Below are positions 20,489 through 33,146 of a stretch of DNA of 64,000 nt, in pieces (position 1 is the stretch's first letter; each line of letters opens with the position of its first letter). The notes under the pieces are model-generated. The model saw only the letters and a program-made list of their open reading frames with translations, made no database searches and had not been told where the DNA came from. Origin of the DNA: Mortierella sp. BCC40632. Its lineage: Eukaryota; Mortierellomycota; Mortierellomycetes; Mortierellales; Mortierellaceae. The stretch covers positions 1 to 64,000 of the forward strand of contig WAEK01000002.1 of the NCBI GenBank assembly GCA_011634665.1, in the 5' to 3' direction. Made by a program: the position numbers and the translations under genes.

Positions 20489-22828
20489 TCACCGCGAATG
20501 CCTCCAAGTGCATTTGTCCGGTGAAAAGTACAGTTCATCGCTTGGCGGAGTGATGTATTCATGTCTGAAGCAGACCTCCACCCGAAATGAACTCAGAGAT
20601 CTCAGGTTTTGCCGAAGCGTGTGAGAGATCGGATTACTACCAATATCTCGGTCGCGTAAGATGATCTTGGAAAGGCCTGGCCAGTTGGCCAACATCCATT
20701 TGATCTCGGGTAGACCCACCATCCCTGCCCATGAGGTCAAATGGATCACTCTCATCTTCTTCAAAGACGCCAGTTGTCCTAATCCATCACGCAAGGTCCA
20801 TGGGAGTCCGCAGCACAGACTGACATCATTGAAACCTTCTCCAAGATTAAGTTCTTGAAGTCTGGTAAGCTCTGAGATCCGCTTGAGTAGAATGGGAAGT
20901 ACCGGGTGATCAATGCAGAGAGGTTGTTCTTGTCTGCCTCCTTTGTGTTGTTTGATTACGTTTGTGACCATGGCCGCCTGTTCTTGAAGTAGCCTTTCTT
21001 GGTCCTGTCGCAAAATGCCAAGTTGCTTCGCCGAGTTTTTCCCAGAGTACCGCACTTTCATGGATGCACAAGGAGAAGACTGCAAGACCGGAGGGTCAGC
21101 AACAGAAAGGCGAGCATGACCCGATATAAGATGTTCGCGAAATTGATGTGTATATCGAACGCCCCCTGGTTTGGCATACTTTCGACTCACGGAAACAAGG
21201 ACCGAGAGCTCCTCGAGACCGTGACACACCCAAGGTTTTTCTTCTAGTGTCTTCATGTGTTCATCAAGCCAGAGATAGACGCCTGCAATGATGAGTCGAC
21301 GGAGGTGGTAACATCCGGTCAAAATGCGAAGTATACCTCTTCCATCCAGCGAAGGATCCCAGGAGAGATTCAAGTTGACGAGGTGATTGGCAGGATATGT
21401 CATTCGGGCCACCTGTCTTCGACTTAGCCCGCTTCCAACGATTAGCAGCGTCCTAAGAGTATCACTGGGCCACTCATTCAAAGGCCGTTTCTTCGCCTTG
21501 TCCTTGGCAGCATCTTGTTGTCGCTTCTTGAGGGAGGAATATTTGTTGATGTCCCTGACATCTCGAGACCATCCGAGAGCAGTCGCAGGATAATCCATGA
21601 GGGCAGCACCAAACAATCCCATCGGGTCCCATTTGTTAGCATTATAACATATTTTCTCGATTTGAGGCAGTGTCCAAGTGAACCTTGAGCTGACTGCTGA
21701 CTTGACGCTAAGACTCTCTCCTCCCCAATCGGGACAATATTTCTCTCGAATACTAATGTTCAGGATACGCAGGTCAGGGCAAAAAAAATCCATCCTTTCC
21801 GTCGGCAGGGTTGCATCAGTCAATGAGAGAGATGTGACATGTCTCGTGTCGAGAAAAGGAATTCCTTGCCAACGAGAGAATGCTCCTGAGTACTGGGTGA
21901 CGGCCGGAGGTAAAGTACCACTAACATCAATGGTGTTGTAAGGCGACAAAATATCGACATTTGCCAATGTTAATTGAGTCAAGCTAGGACAAAGCTCGAT
22001 CATCCTATTGACTGTCTCTAGTGTCACCCTCCAGGAACCAAGTCGAAGCTCTCTAAGCCGAATACCGGCTTTGAGTGGTTCACCCAGGGAAGCTGTAAGC
22101 GGGGGGGTGGTTGGTTGGGCTGTTTCTTGTAGCCACTCCAGGAACAAGGTGACGAATTGAACGTGCTGCTTACGACCGAAATGGAACCAGTTCTCGGACA
22201 GCGATAACAACGTTGATTGAGATCCCCTCAAGATGGCCATAAAACGTAAAATCGTCTCTAAGGATGCCTCATAGGAGTTGCCAAAATGCCAGATTGGATT
22301 AAAAGTCAGATATTGAAGTCGAGTAAAAATCGGAAGGACGCCACTATTGCCCTCTTCTGTTGAGGTTAGTCCCTTCGCAATCCGTCTCCGATGACGAATC
22401 ACATCTTGGCCTCGGTCCAAAAGGCAGCTGTCCCGCTGCACCTGCTGAATCCATTTCTCCGAAAGAGCGGCGGTACAAGGGATGATGAGGTCTCGCACCA
22501 AGTGGCGAGTACGCCTGATTAATCTTGTGATACAGCGACTGTCCTCTCCATTATCGCACATGCAACGAGATTTGAGAAACTTTGGGTATTGCAGGACTCT
22601 GAACCATTGTGCCTTTTGATAGACATCTGAAGTCAAAGGTGTTGGGTAGAACTTGACTCCGGGGGCGAGGGGTAGAGTGTCATATAGCGCTGGGAGGAAT
22701 ATGTGGTGCCATGATCGGCATACTAGGAGACAATTGAAAATGGTTCCTTCGTCAAGAAAAGGGACTAAATGAATGCAGATCTCAGGGAGGTGGAAAGGGT
22801 TCAGGGTTGTCATCATTGGTCGGCTCAA
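20489..22828 (-). CDS. F-box protein with leucine-rich repeats
   Basis: A 779-aa, intronless protein. Residues about 10-52 (NPFHLPEICIHLVPFLDEG..., CLLVCRSWHHIFLPALYDT) are an F-box, which binds Skp1 in SCF ubiquitin ligases. The remainder has irregular LRR-like segments (LRELRLGSWRV, LTQLTLANVDIL, LRILNISIREK, LQELNLGEGFND) that would hold the substrate. A basic, low-complexity insert lies around the QQDAAKDKAKKRP stretch. Start: the first Met of MSRPMMTTLN; Met5 or Met6 are alternatives. A TATA-like ATAAATA (minus, about 22897-22903) lies 70 bases upstream. The substrate is unknown; this F-box family is large in early-diverging fungi. Confidence 0.88.
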   Translation of the reverse strand: MSRPMMTTLNPFHLPEICIHLVPFLDEGTIFNCLLVCRSWHHIFLPALYDTLPLAPGVKFYPTPLTSDVYQKAQWFRVLQYPKFLKSRCMCDNGEDSRCITRLIRRTRHLVRDLIIPCTAALSEKWIQQVQRDSCLLDRGQDVIRHRRRIAKGLTSTEEGNSGVLPIFTRLQYLTFNPIWHFGNSYEASLETILRFMAILRGSQSTLLSLSENWFHFGRKQHVQFVTLFLEWLQETAQPTTPPLTASLGEPLKAGIRLRELRLGSWRVTLETVNRMIELCPSLTQLTLANVDILSPYNTIDVSGTLPPAVTQYSGAFSRWQGIPFLDTRHVTSLSLTDATLPTERMDFFCPDLRILNISIREKYCPDWGGESLSVKSAVSSRFTWTLPQIEKICYNANKWDPMGLFGAALMDYPATALGWSRDVRDINKYSSLKKRQQDAAKDKAKKRPLNEWPSDTLRTLLIVGSGLSRRQVARMTYPANHLVNLNLSWDPSLDGRGILRILTGCYHLRRLIIAGVYLWLDEHMKTLEEKPWVCHGLEELSVLVSVSRKYAKPGGVRYTHQFREHLISGHARLSVADPPVLQSSPCASMKVRYSGKNSAKQLGILRQDQERLLQEQAAMVTNVIKQHKGGRQEQPLCIDHPVLPILLKRISELTRLQELNLGEGFNDVSLCCGLPWTLRDGLGQLASLKKMRVIHLTSWAGMVGLPEIKWMLANWPGLSKIILRDRDIGSNPISHTLRQNLRSLSSFRVEVCFRHEYITPPSDELYFSPDKCTWRHSR

Positions 22829-23757
22829 TCAAAAGAGTGAATGGGAAAAGCATTTGTTGTGTTAAAGAAAACACAAGGTAGTCGAGGAGGAGAGTATTTA
22901 TGAAGAGTAGAAGAGCCAACAAAGAAAGCTTGGGTCTGAAGCACAGTGTGGCGATTTGCGGCGCAGAAAGTCGCGGCCCAACGGGGCGCAGTCTGAATGC
23001 TGAGCACCCCTTATCCAAGACGCGTTCGAGTTGCACAAAAATCTCCAAGCTTTTTCTCTGCATAATTGTGCTCTTTTCTTTTCAGTGCCCCTTCGCTTGG
23101 CTGCTGTTCCTCTGGAATAATGCCAGTGAGTCCTGTTCGCTGCTATCCTTACCATGCGCTCAGGTCGCTCTATTGGCCATTGCTGATCTCTCCTTGTCTA
23201 GCTTCTCTTGCTGTGGCTGGCAGAAAGGCATGTACAAGCTTCTCGTTGCACGAAAAGCCATTTGCTGCTCGAAGAGGTGAAGAGAGATGCGGGATGGAGG
23301 AAATGAGCCCTGTGATAGTAAAAAAAAAAGCTGGGCCTTAGCTTGCCGCAGTCCTCAGCAGGAGACCAAAGAGAAAAAAGACATTAGGCGACGCCCTGTA
23401 AATACTAGGAATAACTGCACTAGAGTTTGTGGGCAGAAGTGCATTGGATTGCGTCTTGACAATCGATGACCATGGTAGACGTGATAGAGTCAAGAAAAGA
23501 AGAAGCATGCTCAGTTGCCAAGTTTAGCTGTTTGATGGTCAAACCTAATTCCCATCACCTTCTCGAGGAAATAAATGCTCTAATCGCGTCTTGATGTGTG
23601 GGCCTCTGCTCTTTTTTGCTTTGATCTCTTCACCTCTTTGCTGGACTTCGGGACCAAGCACGACCATCGTAGTAGACAAGCAGGGGCAACACATCTATTT
23701 CATCCTCCACGCTTCGTTTTACAGGGAACACTGCCAAGTTAATACCATCCCTTCAAA
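22829..23757. other. Divergent promoter region
   Basis: It separates the F-box gene (minus) and the SMPD4-like gene (plus), so it should hold both promoters. Apart from the TATA-like site near 22897 no motif stands out; the short open frames look like chance. Confidence 0.5.
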
Positions 23758-26700
23758 ATGAGCTTCGAAAGTCTGGATCGGCTGTTGGTGGGATCTGTGC
23801 AAACAGCTTGCAGTAACCTCACGCAACACATCAATCAGTGCTTCGAGTCGGATGTGCATGCCAAAAGCTTTCACGAATTCCTGCCAAAGCTCTGTGAAAT
23901 CCTCTTTGGATCCAAGGAATCAAAGTAGGGTCAATGTGATGAGGATAATCAGCCGGATGACCGTTGACTCGTTTGCTCGACCATGATCTAATGTCTTTTC
24001 TGGATTTTCAATAGAGGTTGGCTCCACCTGCCACTGTCAAAAGCCGAGGACAACTACCTCTATGAGCTAATACAACCTCGGGGTGTGCTCATGAGATTCC
24101 TTCTCAGCCGATACATGGACTCAGGATTCATCTATGAGATTGTCCCAGACTCGTTACCCGTACGATCATCATCGTTTGTTGGGGGCTTTTGGTGGCAAAA
24201 GAACTATGTGCGTAAACTATCAAACTGGAAACTGAGATGGCTCTCGCTCTATTCTACTACTAGAGACGAACGCAAGCAAAACTTAGCCCGACTCTGTACC
24301 ATACCCTTCCATCAATCTATCTTTCTCGAGTCAATTTTATCAAGACGACCACGACCGCCGGCACCCAGAAAGCGGCAACACAGATCACAAAAGTGAACCT
24401 CAACTTCAGTATGTTTTCTATTCTGGCTTCTGTAGGACCAGACACAGAGAATCAAAAGGATATCAGAGCAGAGACTAACCTCTGTTCTATTTGCTCCATT
24501 CTGAATTTTTTCTCTAATAGATATGCTAGAGTACTTTATGTTCTACTTCGCCTATGCACTCATCTTGGAAGATGATGATTTGAATAACAGAGGGATCCGA
24601 AGAGTATGTAGCGCTGAAGCCATGCCTTTTCCAAAATCCCAGGCCCATAGATCCAGCACTTACTGTTGCCACGCTATCCTTACTCTTTTTAGACCGAGCC
24701 AAAGCTGCCCTTTAGGATCAACCACCAACCCCAATCAAACACATCGATCTCTACAAATGCCTTCAACTCGACCTCAGCACCAGCACCAAAGGTTCCCCAG
24801 CGGAGGTCGCTCTTGGATGGACCCTACTTTAACCTCTATTACCAGTATCTTCAGTATTTCCTTCCAACCAAGGAGCTGCCGAAAGGTGGACCCTCGGCCA
24901 CCGTCGACAATGAGGCAAAGAAGCCTTCGCCTACTGTGTTCACAGACCCAGCCATCGAAATCACTGGAGACAAGCACCAAGCTGTGCTCTCAATTTCCGA
25001 GTTTTTTGTCGGAACCATCGTTGAACTCTGGCTTGGCCAGAATGACAGTACTGTTGATAACAGGGTAATTTTTTTTTTTTTTTTTTTGTTTGTCTTCCAT
25101 CTCATTCAGCAGCATGTATCGTCAGCATTCGCCTTTACATGTCTGCAACTGAGCATGCTGGACCTTCTTCTCAGACACAAGCGTAGTTGCCTAGTTTACT
25201 CACAGAAGATATCCTATCATTCACCATGATAGACTATCCGTTACGTGCAACCCGGACCAGACGTTGCAGAGTGTATTAGCATCCTCACCTCACACCTGTA
25301 TATGACAGACGTCTCTCTGTATGCTCTTGGAGGCGATAGTATGCCCACACAAGTACCGACCGCCTCAGGAAAATCAGCGCTTAACTTGTCAGGATTAGCA
25401 GGAAGGAGCGCTTATCAATGTATCCGACCACAGCTCTACACCTTCTTGCGAGCTGGTTTAAAATTTTGGCCATTGGATGAAAGCTTCCCTTGTCTTGTCG
25501 ATACTTGGCTCACTTGGATTACGCCTTGGCGCTGTGGTCGCAGAGACCCTCCATCTTCTGAAGAAGCCGTATCCGAAAAATGGTAAGTCTCCAACCATTT
25601 GATGCGATATTGATTTTCTCTCTCTCTCTCTCTCTCTCTCTCCGTCACAGCAGTCATGGCTGTACGGTCGAAACTAGCGTTTTGCTAACGTTCATCGTTG
25701 ATTTTCAATATGTGAAATAGGCAACCATTTGTATTCGACAACCTTCTCTTTTACACTCACCTTCTGGAGATTTATCTGCTGCGTCTCTCAAACCCTACTT
25801 CCTCCAGCCGAGCATTGACCTCCCCAGCACCTCTGACGCTTATCAAAGAACTGCGGTCCGTGCAGAAGGTGATGAAAGCCTTCAAGGCCAAGAACCTTAA
25901 AGAGATTCTAAGAGTCGCTGAGCAAGTTATTGTCTGGCCTGAAAACTTTACAGAGTCATCTTATAGCGTCTTTGAGGCAGTCTCTGAAGGCGGTTTTAGC
26001 GCTACAGGATCTGGAAGGCGTGATGTTACCACTGCATTCATGTCCAACATGGTCACTGTGCTGGCGACTCAGTTGTGTCAGTTTGAAGGGTACACGTTCA
26101 AGTACGAAGCACTGTTTATGGTAGACGGTACTGGCCGAGGCAATGTAAGGCTGCAGCATTTTACCTGCGAACTATCAAAGTGATCCATGCAGAGTTTTAG
26201 GAACTATGTGTTTATTAAGGCAAACCCTTCTAACCTGACCATTGGACGCGTCTTTATCTAGTTGCGAATGATATTGACAAAACTTGGCAATGCTGTGGAT
26301 GTACGACAGGAGCGTATTCGGGCAGCTGAAACCAAGAGCAAACAAGCCGCCGCTGACGCACAGTCGGGCTGGAAGATGATCGCGTCAACCCTGAACAGCG
26401 TTCTTGACTCTTCAGCACCCAAGACAAAGCCTCAGGAGGCCAACATTCTTTCGAATGAGTTAAAGGCCCTGCGCGACACAATGGCGATGGTCGGAGAGGT
26501 GTTTGACCTTCATGACCACGTTGTGAAATCCTTTGAAAGAAAGCAACAGGAGCGAGACAACCAAGGCCAAGAGTTGACCCAAGAACAGCTTCAAGCATTG
26601 ACAGCCCCACTAGAAGAAACTGAAGAGTCAACAGGCCTTCTAGGACCGATGAGACAACGGAGACAAATCCGCATGGGCCTGACCAAGGGTTCTGTGGATG

Positions 26701-27311
26701 AGATCAAGGGCTCTGGACCAAGAGCCGAGACCCTTGTACTTTCCTACGAGAGTGAGATCTTGGTCAAACTCACCCGACAGGCGGAGACATATCTGACGCC
26801 CAAGGTAACGTTGCCTCGATCACTGTGACCATTAACCTTTTTAGCGCGCAGGGATGTGCCTCGACCTCAGAAAGGCGGCCTGGGACTAACTTTATTCCTC
26901 TATGACTGTTAGTGGCAAGAGTTCCTGGGACGAGTGCGAAGGGTGGTACCCCTACCTCCTCATATCCTCAAGAGCAAGGTCCACCTTAGATGGCTCGCAT
27001 CGATCCCCAACTTGACATTCCTCTTGATGGTTTTGTTTTTGATCACCACCATTGTGTTTTTAAAGTCCTGGACATCGACTACGGTCAATGGATCAGCTTC
27101 CTGGGAACGGGAGCATCATATTAACCGAAAGGTGGTGGAGGACATAAGCCGAATTGTTGAGCCATATGACGCTCATGTTAAGCCCGAAAATGTGTATCAA
27201 TGGGGGGAGCCTGACCGGACAATGCCGCAGCACCACGGAGGGTTTGATCGACCGACTCGCAAAGTCCGAACAGCAGAGCCGAAGTACACGATTGACCTTC
27301 ATGGTATCTAG
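23758..27311 (+). CDS. SMPD4 / neutral sphingomyelinase-3 homologue (nine exons)
   Basis: Exons by splice sites and frame: 23758-23924, 24015-24159, 24264-24408, 24521-24603, 24693-25064, 25233-25582, 25721-26144, 26262-26804, 26913-27311; 875 aa, close to animal SMPD4. All eight introns are GT-AG and keep frame. Blocks match SMPD4 (mit_SMPDase family, PF14724) in order: FHEFLPKLCEILFG, LPSIYLSRVNF, LEYFMFYFAYALI, GPYFNLYYQYLQYFLPT, FFVGTIVELWL, FLRAGLKFWPLDESF, SEKWQPFVFDNLLFYTHLL, and a C-terminal membrane segment FLLMVLFLITTIVFLKSW (about 776-794). In animals the protein sits in ER and nuclear-envelope membranes and has been reported to cleave sphingomyelin; catalysis is debated. The gene is unrelated in fold to the secreted sphingomyelinases downstream. 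Intron 5 carries a run of about 20 T just after the donor. Confidence 0.85.
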
Positions 27312-27970
27312 GGATCCTCCTTTTTTTTTTTTTTTTTTTTATTCCCACTGAACCCTCAAGGTGCCTCCCCTTCTTCGTTAATAAACTGCTTTCGTGCATT
27401 TAGGCCCCCTTTCCAGTCGATGTGAAAGATGCAAAAGTTGGAATGCAGAGAACAAAAAAAAATAATATCATTCGGACAAAGGTTTGGGTGAAAAAAAAAA
27501 AAAAATGAGAGATAGCCCAACAGCCCACTTCTGTACTAGCAACGGGACCTGCATATGACCATTGGAGAGAATGGTGAGATAACCGCCTGTTCTCCAGAAC
27601 ACTTTACAGCAATAAGGTCAAGCGTCTTGCAAACAAAAAAAAAGACAGTTGACTACGTCCCACTTTCTTTCTTTGTTCGCAAATTCTGTCAGAGAGATTC
27701 TCTTTGGGCGCATGCAACAGTAACGAGGCGACCATAGTCTGGGCGCCCAGAGCCAAAACAAAGAAAAAGATACACTTGGTCTCAGCTAAAGAGACGAGTC
27801 GTGACAGGTGCTCTCCGTTTCTCCTTCCCAGAAGACTTCCTCCGCCTGTCTCCTTCTCTCTCTTTTTTTTTTTTTTTTTTTGGTTTTTTTGTCTCTCTTC
27901 GACAGCTCATTCTGTTCCATCCCCATTGTCCTCGACTCCATCCTCTGCTCTCAGGATCCATTTCTTCAAA
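27312..27970. other. Intergenic region
   Basis: 3' flank of the SMPD4-like gene (T run 27321-27340) and promoter of the hydrolase gene. Further homopolymers lie at 27491-27504 and 27864-27881. No gene was found. Confidence 0.5.
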
Positions 27971-30900
27971 ATGACTGATGCCTCAACCACGCCGCCCTTG
28001 TTGGGCGACGTTGCTGTTGACCCTGGCATCGACTCGCTCATTCCGACATTCCGATTCATGGTCCATCGCAAACTTCGTCGGAAAGCACATGGTAATCCCA
28101 TTGCCTCCTCTTAGCCTTCTCTTCTTCATGAACCTCCTCTTCTTCTCTTTCTCTTTCCCCCCCACTCTCTTTTGTACCTTGTATCCTAACGAAGGGGGGA
28201 GCCTAATTAGGACAATATCGCCGTAATAGTGCAAGACGTTATCTCTTTTCTACGATCGTAATAGCGCTCTTCTTGACCTTGGTTGGTATTGGTGCTCAAC
28301 AACTGGAACTGGCCGCTTCTTGGCCCGAGCTTGCATTGGTCGTCTTGTTGTTGATTGCCATGATCTATATCGTGGTCAAGGTCTCAATTGTCATCCGCTG
28401 GTGTTTCTACTGGTACTAGTAATCTATTCTCCCTTGCATTTTTTTTTTTTTTTTTCCAGCTACTACTACCACAAAAAAAAATTAGACTGAAAAGACTCAT
28501 CTCTTCTACCTTTCTCTTTTTCTGCTCACTCACTATTCACCATTTACCCGCTCGGACGACAATATCCAAAGGCTAGTGTTGGCAACACTGATACTTTTTG
28601 CAATCAACCGAGGATCGCTCTTTGAACAGATCAAAGGCGAACCCGTCAACAATGATCCAAAGCTAGAACTAGGCGCCAAAATCGTTCTTATCGTCCTCGC
28701 CTTTCTCGAAGTTGGTACCTTGGGCGTAGTCTTCCTCAACCGAATCACCTATCCTCGGATCGTCCTTCGTGCCAAATGGCTCAACTGTAAACGATGGTGG
28801 CGAATTCGGGAAGCACCTCGACCTTCTTCCATCTCGGGACACTATCGCTCCGTCATCTTTTCTTATCTATCTTGGGATCCCGATGAGTATCGACTTTCGA
28901 GGACAACAGTGTCTTATGTGGGCGAATTTGATGAACAGGGACGACCTCATGGTCTTGGCGAATGGACAGACCACAGCTTTACAGGAGAGGCCCTTCAAGG
29001 TAAAAAAAAAAAAAAAAAAGCGCACTGTAGTCTTGGCGCTTCTCCCCGACTTTACTTCACTGGATAATAGCTTCTGGGCACAGTTTATGACTCTACCGAG
29101 GATGCTCCTCCAACGCTGGGACCAATATGTTTCTGATACTCTTGTACAATCGCTTGGTGACTTTGATGTTCAACCTATTTAGGCATTTGGGACCATGGAG
29201 TGCCGGTTGGACCGTTCAAGAGTCAGGAGTACGGAACCGCTAATGCGTTCAGTAACATCCGGATTGGCTTTTGCAAAAACTCGATGGATCGGAATGACTC
29301 GACCAAGTTTAACACGGCGCGGGACCCGAAGGGCATCTCTTATGGAGCGGCATCAGTCGAGTGTTCAGTATCTGGGTAAGTGGTCCTACTGTGAGGTGAC
29401 TGCGGAAAGGATGAAAGCTCGCTAAGGATAAAAGAAAAATGCTCACTTGACTTTCTATTCCTCTAACCTACATCCAATCTTTCTAGAAAGTTTTTCCATC
29501 ACCTGCCCCATGTTCGGGTCCTTGGAGATCCAACCCTGCGCTCCGAATTGATGAAACAACAGGAAGAGGAACAGGACTGGTCAGCAGTTGCCATGAGTTA
29601 TCCCCTTTCGTTCTTATCCACCTTTGCAGAGAGTTTACAAAGTCGGCCTTCACTTCGGGGCAGTTTCCATGGACTCAAACCCAGGAACGCTCCCTTGTCC
29701 AAATCAATTGTCCTCAGATACACAGACAGAGGCATTTTCATCCCAGGATATATCCGGAGTCGACGCAGAACCAATGTCAACGAGGTAGTCATCCGTCGCG
29801 TTTGTCCTCCTACGCATGGTGTTGAGGGTCAGAACATTGAAGTGGCTGACTCAAGCACGAATGGTCCACCCAGCACGGCATCCACCGCCCCATTTGACAC
29901 TCTGCAGCCCCCTACAAGTGGTGGCCCTAGCACCAATAGTTCTGGAAGTGATGGGGACTCGGATGGCAACGTTATCAAACAACTCGCTGTTCAGAATGGT
30001 GGAGAGAATCCAACCCCGAAACCCAAGCGACCTCGTGACAAGGATAGGAAAAAGAACCAGAGTCAAGTTGGATTGGTTGTTGATGGATGGCGACAAGTTC
30101 TAGATGTGGATGGTCGTGGTACGGCTTCGGCCATGACAGCCTCTCGGGCAGGTTATGAGGCTCTTGTCTTTGTCCATGGATACAACTGTGCGCTCACCTA
30201 TGGAATTGCTCGACTTGGTCAACTGCTCTCGCTGGGCGAGTTCCCGCCTTATATCAAACCATTTGTGTTCAGCTGGCCATCTTCGACCACCATGGGATAT
30301 TTTAATGCCAAGACCGTTGGTTGTTCAGATGAAGTCGCAAATGATCTCCGACAGTTTGTGGATGATCTCAAGGAAGCTGGGTTCCGTCGAGTTCATTTTT
30401 TGGTACACAGTATGGGAGCGCGCATTGTGCTCACGGCGATCCGGAAAGGAGTCTTTGAGGGCGCCTTTTTGGAACGCGAAACTCTCGACGCGGCACCATC
30501 ACTTATCTCCAGTAACCTAGGAAGTGAGGCTCAACTCCATGGCCGCAAGTCGGTCCGATACCGGGATGCCATCTCTGGATTGGGTCATCATCATCCCCAG
30601 TCGAGAAGGAGCTCAACTAGCTCGAATAGCGGTGATCAAACTCCTACGATCCAACTAGCAACCTTTACGCTTCTGAATCCTGATGCTGATCTCGGAGATT
30701 TTATGGAACACGACTACTGGATGCTATCCAAGTACTGCCCACATATCACAATCTACGCCGATGCGCATGATGGCGCTCTCTTCTGGAGCGAGGTCCTTGG
30801 ACGTAAGGAATCATTGGGTCGTCATCCAAGGACATTGGTCGATGAAGAGACGGGTGATATTCTGGATGTGGATGTGATTGATACCACGAGTCTCGATGTC

Positions 30901-31101
30901 AATATCCATTCGATCCGACACAACTTTTTTAATCTCAACAGGATGTTGGTCGATGATCTCTATGATGTGGTGGTATTAGGACACCGTGCAAGAGAACGAG
31001 AGGGACGACTATCGAGTCGGTGGACGTTCTCGGCAGAAGGGGTTGAGAATGGAGAGGTGTATACCTTCCTCTGTGCCCCGAGTTATGTGGTCAACAAGTA
31101 G
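27971..31101 (+). CDS. Membrane-anchored alpha/beta hydrolase (DUF900-type), five exons
   Basis: Exons 27971-28091, 28211-28412, 28572-28999, 29183-29375, 29487-31101; 852 aa, frame kept across all GT-AG introns. The N-terminal third has about four membrane segments (TIVIALFLTLVGIGA, LALVVLLLIAMIYIVV, LVLATLILFAI, IVLIVLAFLEVGTLGVV). A glycine- and aromatic-rich part, HGLGEWTDHSF...GIWDHGVPVGPF, recalls MORN repeats. The C-terminal hydrolase has FVHGYNCALTYG, the nucleophile elbow HSMGA (Ser about 623), an acidic candidate in ADAHDGALFWSE and a His in SIRHNFF. A Ser/Gly/Pro-rich linker lies between the membrane and hydrolase parts. The substrate is unknown; esterase or lipase activity is plausible. 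Confidence 0.85.
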
Positions 31102-31375
31102 GGTAATGGAAAAGAGCTTTACCTATGGAAGAGAAGATAGGGGGCAATCTAGATACCACTTGTTAAAAAGAACATGGATTTTATGAATAGATTGTCGCTC
31201 GTCCCCTGAAAAGGGATATTATTATTATTTTAAGATGAAAAAGATGAAACTACGAATGGGGTCTACAGTACAGTAGCGAGGTTGTCATGGTCAATGCAAA
31301 GATTTCTTTTTTTTTCTTTTCTTTTTTACAAAGAGTAATGAGGGGGTGGGAAAGGGGAGAGCAAGTTTTTTTTTT

Positions 31376-33146
31376 TTAAGTCTCCTTTTGGTTCGAGGCC
31401 GAGGCGTAAGATGACGGTGTAGGGGATCTCTCGTGGGCTTCTTGATCTTGCTGCGTGATCTCTTCTTGTTTCAACAAGGATGCAATCGTCTCTTCACCTC
31501 GACCCACCCATTTCTTGAGCCAGCCGACCATAAACGCTCCGCTGAACAACTGCTCCACGTGGTAGATCAAAAGTGGGGTCGCCAAGAGTCCTGCAAGTGC
31601 TGATTTGGCATCGCTCGAGTACAAAATCTTGATCATCGGAATCCCCATAGCCACCGACTTGGTCGCGCCACAGAACAGAACTGCAACAGTGTCTTCCTTT
31701 GACATGGGCTCAACCACCCGCTGAAGACGCGTCCTCGGGAGAGAAACGCCCTGTGGGAGTGAGTGAGGGGTGACCTCCGTGGTTTCAGGCTGACCCTCCA
31801 GCTGTGCTTCTCGGAGTTCCTTCTCCTTGGCCTGGATCTCCAACAACTTGAGAAGACGGATTTTGACAGGGCGCACTCGTGCAATAAAACCAAGGAAGAA
31901 AGTCATGGCCCAAAAGATGAAAGCCTGGAGCGCGCCAATGGCAATAATCTCACCCGCAGAGACGGATGAGAACGTATTGTTGTAAAAAGCATCACAAAAG
32001 ACGGTCCAGACGAGAATCAAGAGACAGGAACTGTTCAGAGTTGGGAAATGGACAACGCTCTTGGCCCAGGCGATAGATCGGGGAAAGAAGTAGAGATAGA
32101 TCTGACCGACAAAGATAGGGACCAGGATAGTAGCACCCAGATCTCGGAGAATTGTCACGTAGTCAAGACCTTGACCACTGACAGGAGTTTGTGGTGTGTG
32201 CTGAAGGAGGATGAGCACAATGACAGGCGAGATAAATACGCCGAGAAGATTTCCTAACGCGGCATTGAAAAGCGCTAATGACTCGTTGCCATTTGAGTTG
32301 GCAGTCATGACAACATTGGAGGAGATGGTCGTTGGTGTGGCCGAGGTGACAGCCATTCCAGCCAGAAGCGTTGCATTGAAGGAAGAGAGACCGATCAGAG
32401 CAGTGATAGCCTTGACAAAGAGAGGAATGATCACGAAACTGGTGATCTGGACAAGAAGATGCGCCTTGTAGTTGAGGGCAGAAATGAGGAGGTCCTTGGT
32501 CTTGAGTGAAAGTCCAGAGAGCAAGAAGATGCAAGCTGTGATTCCATACTTGACAGAATACTCTGGTCGGATTGGTCCACCCGTCCTACCCCACTCTGGG
32601 AAATAGCGGGCAAGAATAATAACGATAATAAGCCCGAGCAAGAACCAGTTCTTCATCCAAAGATCCCAGGCCTTTGCCTTCCAGGACCGCTTTGGGGTAA
32701 TGGCTTGGCTCTGGTTCGTTTCCTGGTCCTTGTCCTGGAGCTGTGGCTGTGCCACAACATGCGCGTTGCCCTGATCTAGTGTGATACTACTGGCTCCTTC
32801 CTTTTCTTGACTGTCATCATGACGCGAAGAAGGCTCTACTTCTGCATGTTGAGGTTCTGAATGCTTTGTAGCCATCGCGGCTTGTGGTTCTAGTATGGCG
32901 ATCTGGATTGGCTCGCTTTCTCCGACACGGGCCACGCCGGTCTCTGTTGCTGCAGCTGTTGGGGCGAAAGAAGAAAAAGTAATGAAGAGTCAGAAGCGAT
33001 GGATAGGACCGTTGCCGGGTGGAATTGAGCTGCATCCTTTTGCAGTGCAGAAAAAGGGCAAAGCAAAAGGGGGTGGGGGGTTGCAGAAAGGACATAATTG
33101 AATGGAGGGAGGAGGTGGGCTTACCGTTACTGGTATCTTTGTTCAT
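31376..33146 (-). CDS. SLC10A7/Rch1-type membrane transporter (SBF-like family)
   Basis: Two exons: 33125-33146 (MNKDTSN plus one base) and 31376-32955; 533 aa. After an N-terminal polar tail of about 100 residues come about ten membrane segments, including WFLLGLIIVIILARYFPEWG, GITACIFLLSGLSLKT, GMAVTSATPTTISSNVVMT and ALFCGATKSVAMGIPM-like VAVLFCGATKSVAMG. These are signatures of the SBF-like branch of the bile-acid/sodium symporter superfamily (PF13593). Yeast and Candida Rch1 and human SLC10A7 dampen calcium entry or affect Golgi calcium (family knowledge). A charged loop (KEKELREAQLEGQPE) interrupts the membrane core and a polar tail ends the protein. It is convergent with the hydrolase gene, stops 275 bases apart. 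Confidence 0.88.

Noticed and set aside
29598..30096. Overlapping frames within the hydrolase last exon
   Set aside because: They are shadows of the 517-codon exon, which carries the catalytic motifs.
32163..32534. Minus-strand 123-codon frame rich in His and Cys
   Set aside because: It lies fully inside the transporter gene in another frame.
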